Source of the DNA: Lactuca virosa
Taxonomy: Eukaryota > Streptophyta > Magnoliopsida > Asterales > Asteraceae
DNA: 64,000 nt
NCBI GenBank assembly: GCA_928212115.1
Contig: CAKMRJ010002223.1
Span: 313,531,641-313,595,640 of the forward strand
Reading direction: 5' to 3'
Shown here: positions 35,144 through 46,688 of the stretch, piece after piece
Layout: every line of letters starts with the position of its first letter
Numbering within the stretch: the first letter of the stretch is position 1
Notes under the pieces: generated by a model
Told to the model about the DNA's origin: nothing
Databases searched by the model: none
Seen by the model: only the letters and a program-made list of their open reading frames with translations
Program-made: the position numbers and the translations under genes

Positions 35144-36030
35144 GAGTTTTCTGCACTTCTGAGTATTTCATTGTATTCAGCTTCTTCAAGTAGTCTCTCT
35201 ATTTCCCCTATGTCCCCTTCAACATCGAAATCGTCTTTGAAGGCAGTCGAAAAATTGTTTGACTTGTCTTCCTTCCATTCTTCCATTAATTCTTCCAACA
35301 TATCCACCAAAAATGTCGTGTCATCACTAAACCTTGCGTGCTTCATGTCTTGATCAACTCCAAATGTAACTGATTCGTCCCCCACCCGAAGGGTAAGTTT
35401 AGAATCTCGCATGTCTACTATAGCACTCGCGGTATTAAGGAAAGGTCTTCCAAGTATGATCGGGACTTGAGGATCCGCTTCCATGTCTAGAACTATGAAG
35501 TCTGCTGGGAACACAAATTTATCAACTTTTACCAATAGGTCCTCACATATCCCCCATTGGAAACGTCACCGTTTTATTAGCTAAGTGAATTTCCATTCGA
35601 AGTGGCCTTGGCTCCGGAAGGTCTAGTTTCTTAAAAAATGAATATGGCATGAGATTTACACTTGCCCCTGAGTCAGCCAATGCATGTATAGTTGCTAAAT
35701 TTCCGAACTGACAAGGCAAGGTGAAACTACCCGAGTCACCTTTCTTCTTAGGCAGTTTGTAAAGCATGGCGGTTGAGCAATTTTCATTGAGAACTACCTC
35801 CTTCACTTCTTCCATCTTCTTTCTATTCGTAAGAAGCTCGTTTAAAAATTTGGCATACTTGGGCATTTGTGCAACTGCTTCGATGAAGGGCATATTAATT
35901 TGAAGGGCTTTGATGTGTTCCATGAACTTTTGATAATCTATGTCATGCTTATTTTGTCTAGCTTGGCTTGGAAACGGTAACGGAGGCTGATAGAGTTTAA
36001 CAGGAGACTCTCTTTTCTGTTCAAGTGGGG

Positions 36031-36065
36031 GACTCGTCGAGTCGGTGTCTTCGACTCGGCGAGTC
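36031..36065. repeat. ACTCG-N-CGAGT pair in H gag-protease linker
   Basis: GACTCGTCGAGTC at 36031-36043 and GACTCGGCGAGTC at 36053-36065, nine bases apart, inside an open frame. Confidence 0.92.
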
Positions 36066-36661
36066 GAGTCGGGTTTCAGCGGTTTTTGCTTTTCTGCTTC
36101 CTTCTCTTGTACCAGTTTCAGATCTTCTTGATGAATAGGGGTCAAAGGAGTAATAATCTTCCCACTCCTATTTGTCATGATATTTATATGGGCGCCTCTC
36201 AGATTATTTTCGGTATTACTCGGAAGTCCACCCGGTTTTCTCTCGTTTATTTGTAGTGCAAGTTGGCCTACTTGTTTTTCAATGTTCAAAATAGATGCTT
36301 GCTGATTTTTTAGCAGAGTTTGTTGATCCATCATCATTGGGTGGTGTTCTTTAATCATGCCTTGGTGATCCCTTAACATATTTCGTTGCTCTTTTATTGC
36401 AACGTCGGTGTCATTATGTCTCTTCTCGGATGCAGCTACAAACCTTGTGAGCATGTCCTCCAAATCAGATTTCTTTTCTTGCACCGACTCCTCTTTTTGA
36501 TAAAAACTCCTTGCTTTTTTGCTTATACTTTTCCTCCTTTGCCTTTTTGTATTCATCATATGGTAGCCATTCTTTCTTAGGTTTTCGCCAATCATCATCA
36601 TATCTATCACCGCTTGAATAACACACTTGAGCTTTCTTGTTCCCGTTCTCATAAATATCAC

Positions 36662-37690
36662 AATCTTTAGTAAGGTGAGGCCCTCTACATTCTTCGGTCC
36701 ATGCTCTCTAATTTTGCCATCATTGCTGCCATATCATCGGTAATTGAGTTCACCACACCTCGATTTGTGTCATTCCTTGGGTTGTGATATTCTATAGAGT
36801 GCTTAGAGAATTCTTCAATTAGTTGCTTTATCACCGGGGGTGGCTTCTTCGTGAGTGGTCCTTGTGAGTCAAGGAGCTGCCTTGTTGTCACGTTTACTCC
36901 GTCATAGAAAATGGAGACTTCTTGTTGACTATTTAGATCATGATGTGGGCAGTTCCTTAGTAAGCCTTTGTATCTCTCCCACGCCTCATAAAGTGATTCA
37001 CAAGCTTGTTGCTCAAAGTTTGCTATGGCTTTCTTCAACTTTTCTATCTTTGATGGAGGGCAAAATTGATCAATAAATTCCTCACGCATCTTAGCCCAAG
37101 TAGTGATGGATCCTAGGGGAAGTGATTTCAGCCAATCTTTCGCAGCTCCTTTGAATGTGACTGGTAGCATACGAAGCAATATGGTGTCGCGGTTCACATT
37201 AGGAACATTGAAGTAGTCGGCTATGTCATTGACCTCATCAAGATGCTTGTATGCGTCTTCATGATCCTTCCCAAAGAATGGGATTTCCTTAAGTTGAGCA
37301 AGTATGTAGCCCTTAAGTTCAAAGGTGGCAGTTGCGGGAATCGCGGGTTGCACGAGTCCTGGGCCGGTGTCGTCACACATCCTTTTCTTCCATTCACCCA
37401 TGGGAACTTCATCGATGTTAGCCATGGTTTTTAGCTAGTTCGCCTTCTATGTCGCTTCCTTCTTCAAATTCGCTTTCTTCCTTTTCGGTTTCATACTCGG
37501 TATCTTCCTTCGTGTTACTGGATTCTCCTACTTTCTTGCCCTTTTTCTTGCTAAAAATAGATTTGAGATTCTTCAACGGTGAATTCTTCGATGTTTCGGA
37601 TTCTCCAACGGTTTTGCTTTTGTTTTTCCTTAGAGTAGCTTCCGGGTCTTCAAGTGGGGGAATCAAAGGTGTGCCTCCTCCTCTGGTCAT
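36662..37690 (-). pseudogene. gag: Element H gag N-terminus and capsid, frame-shifted
   Basis: The first frame (37418-37690) starts MTRGGGTPLIPPLEDPEATL with a Lys/Glu-rich stretch and runs out after ELAKNHG. The capsid frame (36685-37425) starts MANIDEVPMGEW and contains AAKDWLKSLPLGSITTW, EFIDQFCPPSKIEKL and YEAWERYKGLLRNCPHH, diagnostic of Athila Gag. The two overlap at a T5 run on the plus strand (37428-37432, A5 on the coding strand), where a one-base slip explains the break. A second frame change at 36665-36690 precedes the GPHLTKDC zinc-knuckle remnant. Confidence 0.87.
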
Positions 37691-37963
37691 AAACGTACTG
37701 CAATCAAAACAGAAAACACGCGTAAAAAGAACAAAAATAAACTAAAAACGAAACTATGCGTTCAGTGATGGACTCGTCGAGTCTATTCGTAGGGACTCGG
37801 CGAGTTCACTGCCAAAACAGAAAAAAAGTTAAACAAATCTACTAAAGGCTAAAAACTAAAAATCAATCCTAATATTAAATTTACTAAATGAAGTAACTTT
37901 GTGTAAGAAAAATCTCACACAAAGGATCGATAACACTAGTAATCAAATTAAATTTTAGAACCA
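37691..37963 (-). other. Element H 5' leader
   Basis: Short AT-rich leader with one palindrome pair: GACTCGTCGAGTC (37771-37783) and GACTCGGCGAGTT (37794-37806). Confidence 0.75.
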
Positions 37964-37981
37964 TCCCCGACAACGACGCCA
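37964..37981 (-). other. Element H primer binding site (tRNA-Asp-like)
   Basis: Minus strand TGGCGTCGTTGTCGGGGA, six bases from the LTR. Athila elements typically use TGGCGCCGTTGCCGGGGA; two C-to-T differences here fit methylation-linked decay. Confidence 0.85.
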
Positions 37982-37987
37982 AAAACT

Positions 37988-39360
37988 TGATGTGTGTAAA
38001 ACTAACTAGTTTTATTCCTACTTAATTTAATGTAAATTAGACACACAAAAGGCAGTGTACCTGTCTATTGGTGGTATAGTTAAGCAAGCAGGGTATCGAA
38101 CTCAGGGAACGGTAATTAATCTAACTACTAGAATTATCTAAAGAAAACCATAATAAAATAGAAGGTTTTTCTCTAGTTTTACAAGACTAGAAACTTAGCT
38201 AACACTTAAACTAAGCAACTAACAGCTAAGCAAGCAAAAATTAACCAAATTCAATAGTAAAAGAGGCTTCTGTTTAGGTTCGAATCATTTGATCCTATGG
38301 TTGATTTTATGGTAAATGCAATGGATTAATTTTTCTTTGGTTACCGATTAAGGTGATTAGGTTCACGTTCTCTATTACTAGTCCTTAGAAAACCGATTAA
38401 TTCAAGCAGTGGCCAGTTGTCTAAATTAATGAATTTCCTAGATTATTAATTCGGGTTAAGTAAGACTTGTAGTGGTTAATTAAATTGTTCGTTTAATTAA
38501 CCTCTTGTTGATGGTTCGTCACACAAGGTCACACATTAATTTATCTATTTTCTAGTTAACCCTAGTTTCATATTCGCTATTCCTAGGCATATAACAATGT
38601 TCTCACATAAATCATACGAAATTAGCAATTAAGAGATGTTCATGCAACTTAATATGCTGGTTAATTAACTGAAAATAGTTGTAATTAACATATAAGGTTC
38701 TTTAACAAGCTTAACAAAACAATATCACCAAATTAGATTAATCCTAACCATAAAATCAATCCATATTCACAAAATCATCTACCCTAAATAGAAGACAAGG
38801 GTTTTAGTTCATAATTACAGCAAAAACAAACTCAAGAACGAAATCCATTGGTTTAAACATGATTCAATCAAAAGTTTAAATAAGAGTACCTAGAATTTGC
38901 CTTAATCCTCCTCAAAATCGAATGTTGGGTCAATTCTTCACTTTCCAGAGCTTCCACCGTGTTCTTAATCGCAGCTTGGCCTCCAAGGGTTTCAGAGAAG
39001 TTCTTTGTTTCGGGCAGGAATGTCATATTTATAGACTTCTGGAAACAGGGTTGACTCGCCGAGTCCTTCATTAAAACTCCGTGTACGGCAAGGACTTCTA
39101 TTGCTTCATGAATGTTCGATCCGACTCGTCGAGTCGGGGTATTGACTCACCGAGTGCTTCAAGATTTTTGACTTTTTCCTCTTTATTTACTTCCCGAGCT
39201 CCCGATTGTTATTTCCACTTCCTTTTGCTTCCGAGCACTTCTTCTAGACTGAAAATACAATTTAAACGTAATTAAGCACCTTTTGTTCCATATTTGCAAT
39301 AAAATAGTCAAAAAGTATTAATATTCTATACAGAATACATGACTAAATATGCACATATCA
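37988..39360 (-). repeat. Element H 5' LTR (1373 bases)
   Basis: TGATGTGTG start and CACATATCA end. Same as the left LTR apart from scattered changes, the missing 259-base duplication and one fewer palindrome unit (one GACTCGCCGAGTC at 39053-39065). Palindromes GACTCGTCGAGTC (39122) and GACTCACCGAGTG (39143) follow. TATA-like box at 39023-39034. Confidence 0.92.
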
Positions 39361-40611
39361 ATTAGAATCTACGTGTGAGTTAGAAACCTTAATGCAAGGA
39401 AGGTGTTCAAGGAGATACCTTGAATTTGATACATCATTACCATGAAATTGTTTTAGTAACAAAGTTTCAATGGAACATTTTGTGACATCGTTGGCTAAGT
39501 CTCTATGACTTTGACACCACGTCATCACAAAAGGATATTGCATGCAAGGTTAGACTCTAACACATTTAGTGGTGACAAGAATTTGGAATTCTTACACTTG
39601 TAATAAGTATTTGGAATTGTGATATGAGCATCATTGGAATAATGTCCAATTGATCTGTTCACAAAGGAAGGACCATAGAGAAACATAGTATGCATGTTTA
39701 TAACATGGCATGACTGATGTTTAATTCAAGTGTTTAGTTGATTAATCGAAACATTATACAATTAATAAAGTCTAATTAATATGGTGATTAAATAATAAGT
39801 GTTTTATTCAATAGTTTTGAGACCATGGTTAATTAGGTTATTATTGTGTTACACTTCGCATATTTTACTTCCCGAATAATTGGATTGTTCAAACATCTAC
39901 AGTCGATCATACTTTTGGAAGTAATTAGTGACTTAAGACTGTCATGAATTGAATTGGAGATTGTCTATGGTGATTAGACATAGCAATTGTTTGCTTCAAT
40001 GTTCATGAGTACTTTTGAAATGGGGATTTAATTATTGGATTAACCCACCCTCAGAGAATTACTTCATGGATTTTATCACGAGTAATTTTGAGACGATAAT
40101 ATCTTATATTCTTCAAACAGAGATATATGAGCTGTTGTTTACGAGTCAGTTGTGCATTGATAATACGTAAACGCATCAGTAACTTAATGTTATAAAACGT
40201 ATTGTTGTGTGTGATTTGATGAGTAAATAGTACAAGCATATAAGTCGAAGTTTATCCATTCCTTTTTCACTAACAGGAAAAGAGACATCTGCGGGCCCCT
40301 CGATTATTTGGTGATGACATCTTAAGCGCTTGGCCAAACCTGGACTGAATTGATGTGTTCAATTATTAGTCTGATATCAGTCATCATGAATCAGAAATCG
40401 GGAAACAAATCTTGAATAGAGAGATTGATTGTAATCCATGTCTCATGTCTATATGATATCTTGTAGAACAGAGGAATATTTGATCACTTATCTAAGGACA
40501 CGTTACTGACTAGGTCAGAGTTCGACAACGGCTTTTGGTAGCTACAATTTGCTAATCAATTTGGTAGTTATACTTGCAGTTATGTTTATTAGACTTATCC
40601 AAGTGCAAGAC
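39361..40611 (+). mobile_element. Element G interior, 3' part
   Basis: Continuation of G after H. It repeats ATTAG at its start and matches the E interior from about 60470 to 61714. It ends in the tract TTATCCAAGTGCAAGAC before the LTR. No gene. Confidence 0.8.
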
Positions 40612-41476
40612 TGTTGGATTAGGCGTCTAAGCCCATAACTATAATTGGTATAAACTTGAATCGATAGTAGCACGGTCCTTTTGGGTTGCCTTCAAACGTG
40701 GCAATTGAATAGGATGAATGTTAGAGAGAGAAGAGTGATTTATTAATTTATTACTTGGTTAATAAATTAATTAGAAATCTAAATAAATGATTTATTAATG
40801 TATTATGGAAATAATATATTAATTAGAAATCAAATTGTTTAATTAATATTTAATCAGAAATTAATTTGGAATTAATTTTGGGGTTAAAGGAATTAATTGA
40901 TACTACAGGGACTAAATGTTCAATAGTTGAACATTGGGCAATTCTAGAACCTCCGTAAAGGGGGGTGAATGAAATCTAGATGCTCCTAAGGTTTCCTTAG
41001 GCTCTAAGGGTGCCTTGGATGCCTTAGGGAGGAAGTTAAGGGATTAGGGTTATCTTGGAGATACCTACCTTATCCAATACCTTCCTAACACAATACAAAC
41101 CCTCCACCATAAGGAATTTCGGCCATGCTCTCCCAAGAAACCTCTTGGACGAAATTCTTCTTTCCTTCTCTCTCTCTCTCTCTATATATATATAGTAATC
41201 CTTGGTTGCTAGGTTTGTTTGTGAGCCATTAGAGGTGCGACACTTGTGGCACTTGCTACCATAGGTCTTTCAAGCAAAGTTTTAGATTGTTATTACTACA
41301 TAACAATCAAGGTATGTATTTTGATCCCTGTTATGTGAATTTCGATTATAATACATAGAACCTAGGGTTTCTTCTTTTTGTGTTCAAGTTTGCCTGTTCA
41401 ATTAGAGAAAACCTAGATCCAAAGCATTAGGGTTGCATGCACATGTAGGAATTGTTGTTATGCTCAAAACCCATCA
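40612..41476 (+). repeat. Element G 3' LTR
   Basis: 865 bases, TGTTGGATTAGGCG start and AAACCCATCA end. It has diverged from C and E LTRs and contains a CT-rich then TATATATATA stretch near 41165-41195. The flank TGCAT on the right would be one side of its target duplication; the left side is not in the window. Confidence 0.83.
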
Positions 41477-43274
41477 TGCATGAACGTATATACTCAGAGG
41501 TGAGATAGTCACCCGGACATGTGATCCTACTCTAGAACCACAACCAAACAAGGAACAGGTAAAAGAGCCTAGATCAAGAGTCATCGGTCCATCCTACATG
41601 ACTATATACAGTCCTTAAGGCATCCCTCTACTAACAGATAACCAAAACTAGTGGGTCGGCATTGGTGCCTTCGACCCACAGGTTTAGAGAGGCAAACCTC
41701 ACCTTGATATGCGCGTAGGTCACCACCGTAGTAATGAAGAACTCTACCAGCTTCAACTCACTTCCCATCACCTATAGAAAGATACTTGATTGAATCCCCA
41801 ACCACAAGTCATAGTCACTTGCAACAACGACTACCTCACATGACATGACGATTAGGGTTCCACATAAAACGACGATTAGGGTTAAGTAAGGACACTTAAA
41901 CCATTAAGGACTTAACCAACTAAGAGTAGGACTGGTTAAGGTTTAACCTACTCATTCTCGGGTATAATAATAATCCAAGCAATAGCCCAAATACGCGCCC
42001 CGATCATTGTCCAAAATAGGGCTTCCCGGTTCTAGGGTTTCCCACATAAAATCATGACTACGGTTAGTATTCCACACTTAACCCCTTAAGGACTTAATTT
42101 ATTAAGTCCAATACTGCATTAAGTTAATTGTAGGGAATTATTGACACTTAAAGTCCAATTAACAATTAAATGCGAGTCCCAACAAAACTCTAGAACGAGG
42201 GTTTTCTTGACATAAGGGTTTTCTAAAGCCTAATTAGGGTTTCCAACCCAAACATGTGCCACTTAGTCTAAGGTTAGATGCTTAGAACATTTAGTGTTTA
42301 GTAAGTCGGACACCACCCACTGCCATCTCGGGCAATGGTGGTCGGCAGCAGTCCATGGGCGGAAGCCACCCACTCACGGCGGTGGTGGCGGTTTCGAGTT
42401 GGAATCCTACCAAAAAACTCCCACTACAACAACCACGCAGAAAACACACACATACACACAATATTACACGTACACAGCCAACTCACACGGTGGCTGGTGG
42501 TGGCAGAAATTGGCAGCATGGCGGCAACCACCATGGTTGGCTGCCATGGTGGTTTTCTTCGTTTTTCGACCAACAAAACACACACACACACACACGCCTC
42601 ACAAACTTGACACAACATCACATACACATGCATGAAACACCAACACAACCACCCTTGTGGTGGAATGTGACAGTCATAGAAATGACCGCAAGAAGGGACA
42701 GCCGCTCGGAGTGGCGGCGGGGGACGTGATGTAGCAACAAAAGACGACGGAGAAGGTGGGAGGGGGTGCGCCTTTACCGGGGAAAGAAATAGCGGCCACA
42801 ATTTCCATTCTTCCGACCTCCCCACTGTTACGACGTCGGCCTTGTCTTCGCCGATAGCAGCAGCGGCGGTGGTTGCTAGGTGTTTCAAGACGGCGACAAA
42901 GGTGATGGCGGCAACTGGGAGATTGGAGGGATAAGGTGGCCGTTGAGAAGATATTAGGGTTAGGGTGTCAGTTTGTTTAAATGAGAGACCAAGGGAGGGG
43001 GTGTCGGGTTTTAGTCCCGCCTCCATCTATCAAACTTCAGTCCATTTATTCACTTTATTCTCTTCCACCAAAACATTTTCAGATTTATTCTTCTAATTAC
43101 CAAACAGCCCCCATTTTCCACAATTTTATTCATAACTTATCTGAAAGTTATACTTTAACCCTCGATTTCTAGAATTTATAATATTTAACTCTTTGAGGCT
43201 AACACTTTGATAAATTATTACGGATTTAGGGCTAAAATAAAAATATAAAAATTCATCTCAGGGTTTTTGGGTTT

Positions 43275-43306
<32 letters not shown>

Positions 43307-43325
43307 TTCTAAACCGGATGTTACA
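41477..43325 (-). mobile_element. K1: remnant of a gypsy-type LTR
   Basis: Ends TGTTACA at 43319-43325, the terminus of TGTAACA-type LTRs. Shares with K2 the context CATTGGTGCC(A/T)TC.ACCCA and with A's LTR the block CCACAACCAAACAAGGAACA (41538). The stretch 42300-43000 is GC-rich with GGCGG/CCGCC-rich DNA and inverted CCACCATGG/CCATGGTGG pairs near 42520-42550. I read it as LTR or leader sequence. A minus-strand CATTTAAAC near 42974 may be its TATA box. The left part was displaced by G. Confidence 0.55.
43274..43309. repeat. (TTTA)n microsatellite
   Basis: About nine TTTA/TATT units next to the end of K1. Confidence 0.9.
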
Positions 43326-43344
43326 AATTACAATACATGCATAT

Positions 43345-43539
43345 AGGGTTTGTTGGCTCGTACCCTCAACCCAACCATCCAGGGTTTGTTGGTATATTGC
43401 CTCAACCCAACCATTCGGGGTTTGTTCGCATATTTCCTCAATCCAACCATCCCTGGTTTATTGGTCTACCACACAAAGCAGTACCACCTCAACCCAACCA
43501 TCCAGGGTTTATTGGTCTCTTGCCTTAACGCAACCACTA
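43345..43539. repeat. 36-base minisatellite, five copies
   Basis: Units begin near 43345, 43381, 43417, 43453 and 43504, each with GGTTT(G/A)TT.G and CTCAACCCAACCATCC. The fourth has a 15-base insert. Because 36 is a multiple of three, all frames across it repeat every 12 codons, which explains the spurious plus-strand frame here. Confidence 0.9.
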
Positions 43540-43896
43540 ATATGTCAACATATGCAACAAATAAACAATAATCAGCAAGTACAAGTAATCATACATATCT
43601 ACCAATTTAACAGGTTACTACAACATAACAACATCCTATATACCAGGATACATAACACAACCAAGTGGGCCCACATTGGTGCCATCAACCCATGAGTACA
43701 GTGAGGAAAACTCACCTCAAAGTCTCAAAGATAGTTGAACTGATCACTGCTCCAATTACGGGCTCTACACGTCACCTAAACAACAAACATGGACTAAGCC
43801 TTAATCTACTAACGAAATTACCCTTTCTTCGTTAAACTCAAACTTGGTCAAAGTCAATAGTCAACATTCAAAGGTCAAAACTCAAAAGTCAACATC

Positions 43897-44930
43897 CAGC
43901 CCAAGTACACCCAGCGTACCAGCTCTACACCCAATATAGAGCCCAATATGGCAATTACAAGTATAAATGAGGCTACGCGTTGCATAGCCAGAATTATGCC
44001 CCGCATAAGAAGCTATTGTCTAACTTTTCCCATTAAGTGCTTAATACAAAAAGTTAACCATCTAATGCTCATATTTGGTTCCTAGTAACTCCATAATGGA
44101 TAAACTTTCCAACTTTATCCATTAGGATGGTCTAAACAACCAAGATCTACTCTTTAAGTCTCAAAGGGACCAAAAATGCTTCTTTCCGTACTTAATCCAT
44201 TAAGTCCAGGTCTCCAACCTTCGGATCTGAATCAATATGATGTTTAGATGGATGAAGTTTCCAACTTTATCCGTATCAAGGCCACAAACTTTCAAGATCT
44301 AAACTTTATGCACTAATAATGACCAAAAATGCTAATACAACTTGCATGGATTAATGAACAAGCACCAAAGCACAACTTTGCAAGTCCAATAAGTCCCAAG
44401 AGTGTTCCATATAGCTCAAAATGTGTTGGAGTTCTTCCAACTCCTAAAACACAAGTTCAAGGGACCAAAAAGTGGAAAATATGAAAAATAACTAGATATA
44501 TGAAAATAATGAGCAAGTTAGAAATTGTTTACTCACAATGGTATAGGAATGAAGTAACCTTGTTGGATCTATACTTGAACCCTTCTTATATACACTTTTG
44601 TCACCACCTTGTTCTTCAAGATTCAACCTTCCAATGGACAAATAAGCTAATAAATGATGCCAAGGCTCAAAACAAGTAAAAGGAGGCTAAGGTTAATCAA
44701 GAAATGATCTTAGGTGATGGAAGTTGGTCATGAGAGGGTTTCCTATAAGTTAGAGCCCTTAAATAGGGCTAAAAACCGAAGAATTAGGGTTTTGATCTAC
44801 CGCGATTACGCCCTGCGTAGCACAACCTACGCCATACATAGGTTATTAAATCACCTCCAACATTTCAACATTTATACCCTACATAATTTTTAGTTATGCC
44901 ATGCGTAACAGCTACGCCCGACATAGGACA
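43897..44930. repeat. TACGC-N3-GCGTA palindrome cluster in K2
   Basis: Examples are GTACACCCAGCGTAC (43905-43919), GGCTACGCGTTGCATAGCC (43971-43989), TTATGCCCCGCATAA (43994-44008), TTACGCCCTGCGTAG (about 44806-44820) and TTATGCCATGCGTAA (44894-44908). Confidence 0.8.
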
Positions 44931-45284
44931 AAACCCCTAATTTCCACTTTAACGTCAAATAGCCATAACTTCTTCGTTTCAACTCCTTTTTCGGCAATCT
45001 TTATATGCACAGAAGGGTATTGACGAGCCCCATAATATTATCTAGTTATCTTTGGCGTAACACACGTCAAACTAAAACCATAATCCATGCAAGAAGCCCG
45101 ATATATAACTTTTCCCATATTACTCTTTTCTTCGAAACACAATTCGAGGGCTTTAAACACTTAACCAACCATTGTAATCATCCGATAGGGTTAATCTCTA
45201 TTTCTCTTGAAGTACAAGACCTTTAATCGATCCATTTACGGCCCGCTATCCTGATAAAAGAAACATAAAAAACTAGGTGTTACA

Positions 45285-46478
45285 GTTTAGTCCAATAACA
45301 ATACTTCTTTCAAATTTAGACCTTATATCAAGGTTTTATGCTGATTTTGGTCCCCAGAACTTGAAATAAAGACCAAAATGAGAAAATTGCAGAAAAGAGC
45401 AATGTACATAGCTCTTTTTACCAATATAGACAATGTACTTTACTTTTCTACACATAAAAGCAATATATTAACATTTCTTTACCTATAATAGCAATGTAGA
45501 TATATGTTTTTACTGATAGAAACAATATGTAACACATAATAGCGACACATGTATATTTTTTAAACATAATAGAAACATAGAAAAAGTTCTTTACTCATCA
45601 TAGTAATGTAGTTACATTTCTTTACCAATAGTGGACGTGTAAAAGCACAATGTCCATATTGATAGAAAAACATAAGTATGTTCTTATTATATAGGCAAAA
45701 AATGAAGTACATAACTATTATCGGTAAAAAATGCAAGTATGTTGATATTATGGGTAAGAAATTATATACATTAACACAGTCATACACACACATTCATATG
45801 CACTAGTTAAATGTTTATTTATGCAACAATGTTTCATTTTTTACCAATTTATTGAACAATAATTCATATTTTACCATTTATGCAACAATGTTCTACTTTT
45901 TTTTTACAAATTTATGTAACAATGTTTCATTTTTTACTTATTTATACAAATAAGACCTCATGACACCATGACTTTCCAATTTATGCAGCAATGCTTCACT
46001 ATTTACCAATTTATACAACTGACATGACTTATACCAATTTATGCAACAATAATTCACTATTTACCAATTTATACAACTGACATGACTTATATATAGGTAA
46101 AATGTTTCATAGTTTGGTCCTATAATTAAATGTGGCTGCATATGACATATAGAAAACTATTTTGTTGCATAACTTTGGATATTGGAAAATACAATGCTAT
46201 AATTGGTGAATGAAGACAATGCAATAGTTGTTGCATAAATTTGGAAAAATGAAAGTACAGTGCTATATTTGAAAAAGGTTATTCTTATGTAATGTTCCAT
46301 TCCAATATGTTGCTCATTCCAATACTTGGTAGTTACATTCCATCATACCAAAAATTAGATATGTGAGAGATTATAATGTTTGTGTTGTAGGTGCAAATAT
46401 ATCTTTCTGGAGTGATTGATTGGTATGTAACGTGCATTGCACATTATAACAAAGATTTTATTGAAACGATTACCATCG
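45285..46478. repeat. Unassigned AT-rich degenerate repeat region
   Basis: No gene. Between 45380 and 45650 a unit like TTTCTTTACC..TAATAGCAATGTA recurs loosely; between 45815 and 46090 a unit close to ACCAATTTATGCAACAATG followed by a T-rich run recurs about six times with variable length. It lies between K2 and the start of I, so it may be the original ground sequence or an older repeat. Confidence 0.6.
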
Positions 46479-46538
46479 TGTAACACCCCGAATTCAGAAG
46501 ACCTAGAAAGGAAAGGAAAACATCAAAAATCAGAAGGC

Positions 46539-46638
46539 GACTCGTCGGGTCGGTGGGGTGACTCGACGAGTAGGAGCGCGTTCCGGGTCGCGGGTTATGT
46601 GACCTACTCGACGAGTCGGAGGACCGAATCGACGAGTT
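46539..46638. repeat. ACTCG-N-CGAGT palindromes upstream of I TATA box
   Basis: GACTCGTCGGGTC (46539), GACTCGACGAGTA (46560), TACTCGACGAGTC (46605) and GAATCGACGAGTT (46626), in two pairs. Confidence 0.9.
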
Positions 46639-46678
46639 GGTCGGGGTTTGGGAAACCCTAAATTCGGGACATGGCACC

Positions 46679-46688
46679 CTATTTAAGC
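46679..46688 (+). promoter_or_regulatory. Predicted LTR TATA box, element I
   Basis: CCCTATTTAAGCATC about 40 bases after the last upstream palindrome, followed by a pyrimidine-rich stretch (TTCTCCTCCTCTTGGCTCC). Confidence 0.55.

Larger units (their letters stand above)
34941..36661 (-). pseudogene. Element H gag C-terminus and aspartic protease with in-frame palindromes
   Basis: The first frame (35543-36661) is rich in charged residues, then holds GGLPSNTENN and the protease site ALADSGASVNLMPYSFFKKL. The protease continues in a second frame (35047-35535: VLDMEADPQVPIILGRPFLN). Two insert-like stretches encoded by GACTCGNCGAGTC pairs read DSTRRVEDTDSTSPP (36020-36070) and NSTRRVRYTDSTRP (35105-35150). 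A frame change near 35540 and a shift or stop after about 35050 break the protein. Protease would process Gag-Pol. Confidence 0.85.
26659..39360 (-). mobile_element. Element H: Athila-type Ty3/gypsy retrotransposon, degenerate
   Basis: LTRs at 26659-28310 and 37988-39360 with ATTAG duplicated on both sides (26654-26658 and 39361-39365). The primer site at 37964-37981 resembles the tRNA-Asp site typical of Athila. Coding order on the minus strand is gag, protease, RT, RNase H, integrase, then a separate downstream ORF, the Athila layout. The host on both sides is G. Multiple stops and frame changes make it inactive. Confidence 0.93.
43326..45284 (-). mobile_element. K2: remnant of a second gypsy-type LTR
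   Basis: Ends TGTTACA at 45278-45284. The minus strand has a CTATTTAAGGG box near 44757-44767. Palindromes of the TACGC-N3-GCGTA type flank it (44807-44820, 44894-44908 upstream and 43905-43919, 43971-44008 downstream in element orientation). No coding sequence. The left end lies at K1's boundary, so K1 may have inserted here. Confidence 0.55.

Noticed and set aside
42424..42600. CA/GT-rich stretch as telomeric or regulatory repeat
   Set aside because: Only short ACAC microsatellite runs; no TTTAGGG arrays.
42294..43026. Long overlapping frames in a GC-rich stretch (up to 200 codons) that might be a host gene
   Set aside because: Frames are open on both strands because of composition, the residues are low-complexity (runs of C-V-C-V, P, A), and the stretch sits within LTR-like sequence ending in TGTTACA.
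43267..43695. 142-codon plus-strand frame with a repeated 12-residue pattern
   Set aside because: The pattern is produced by the 36-base minisatellite, and the frame begins in a TTTA microsatellite.
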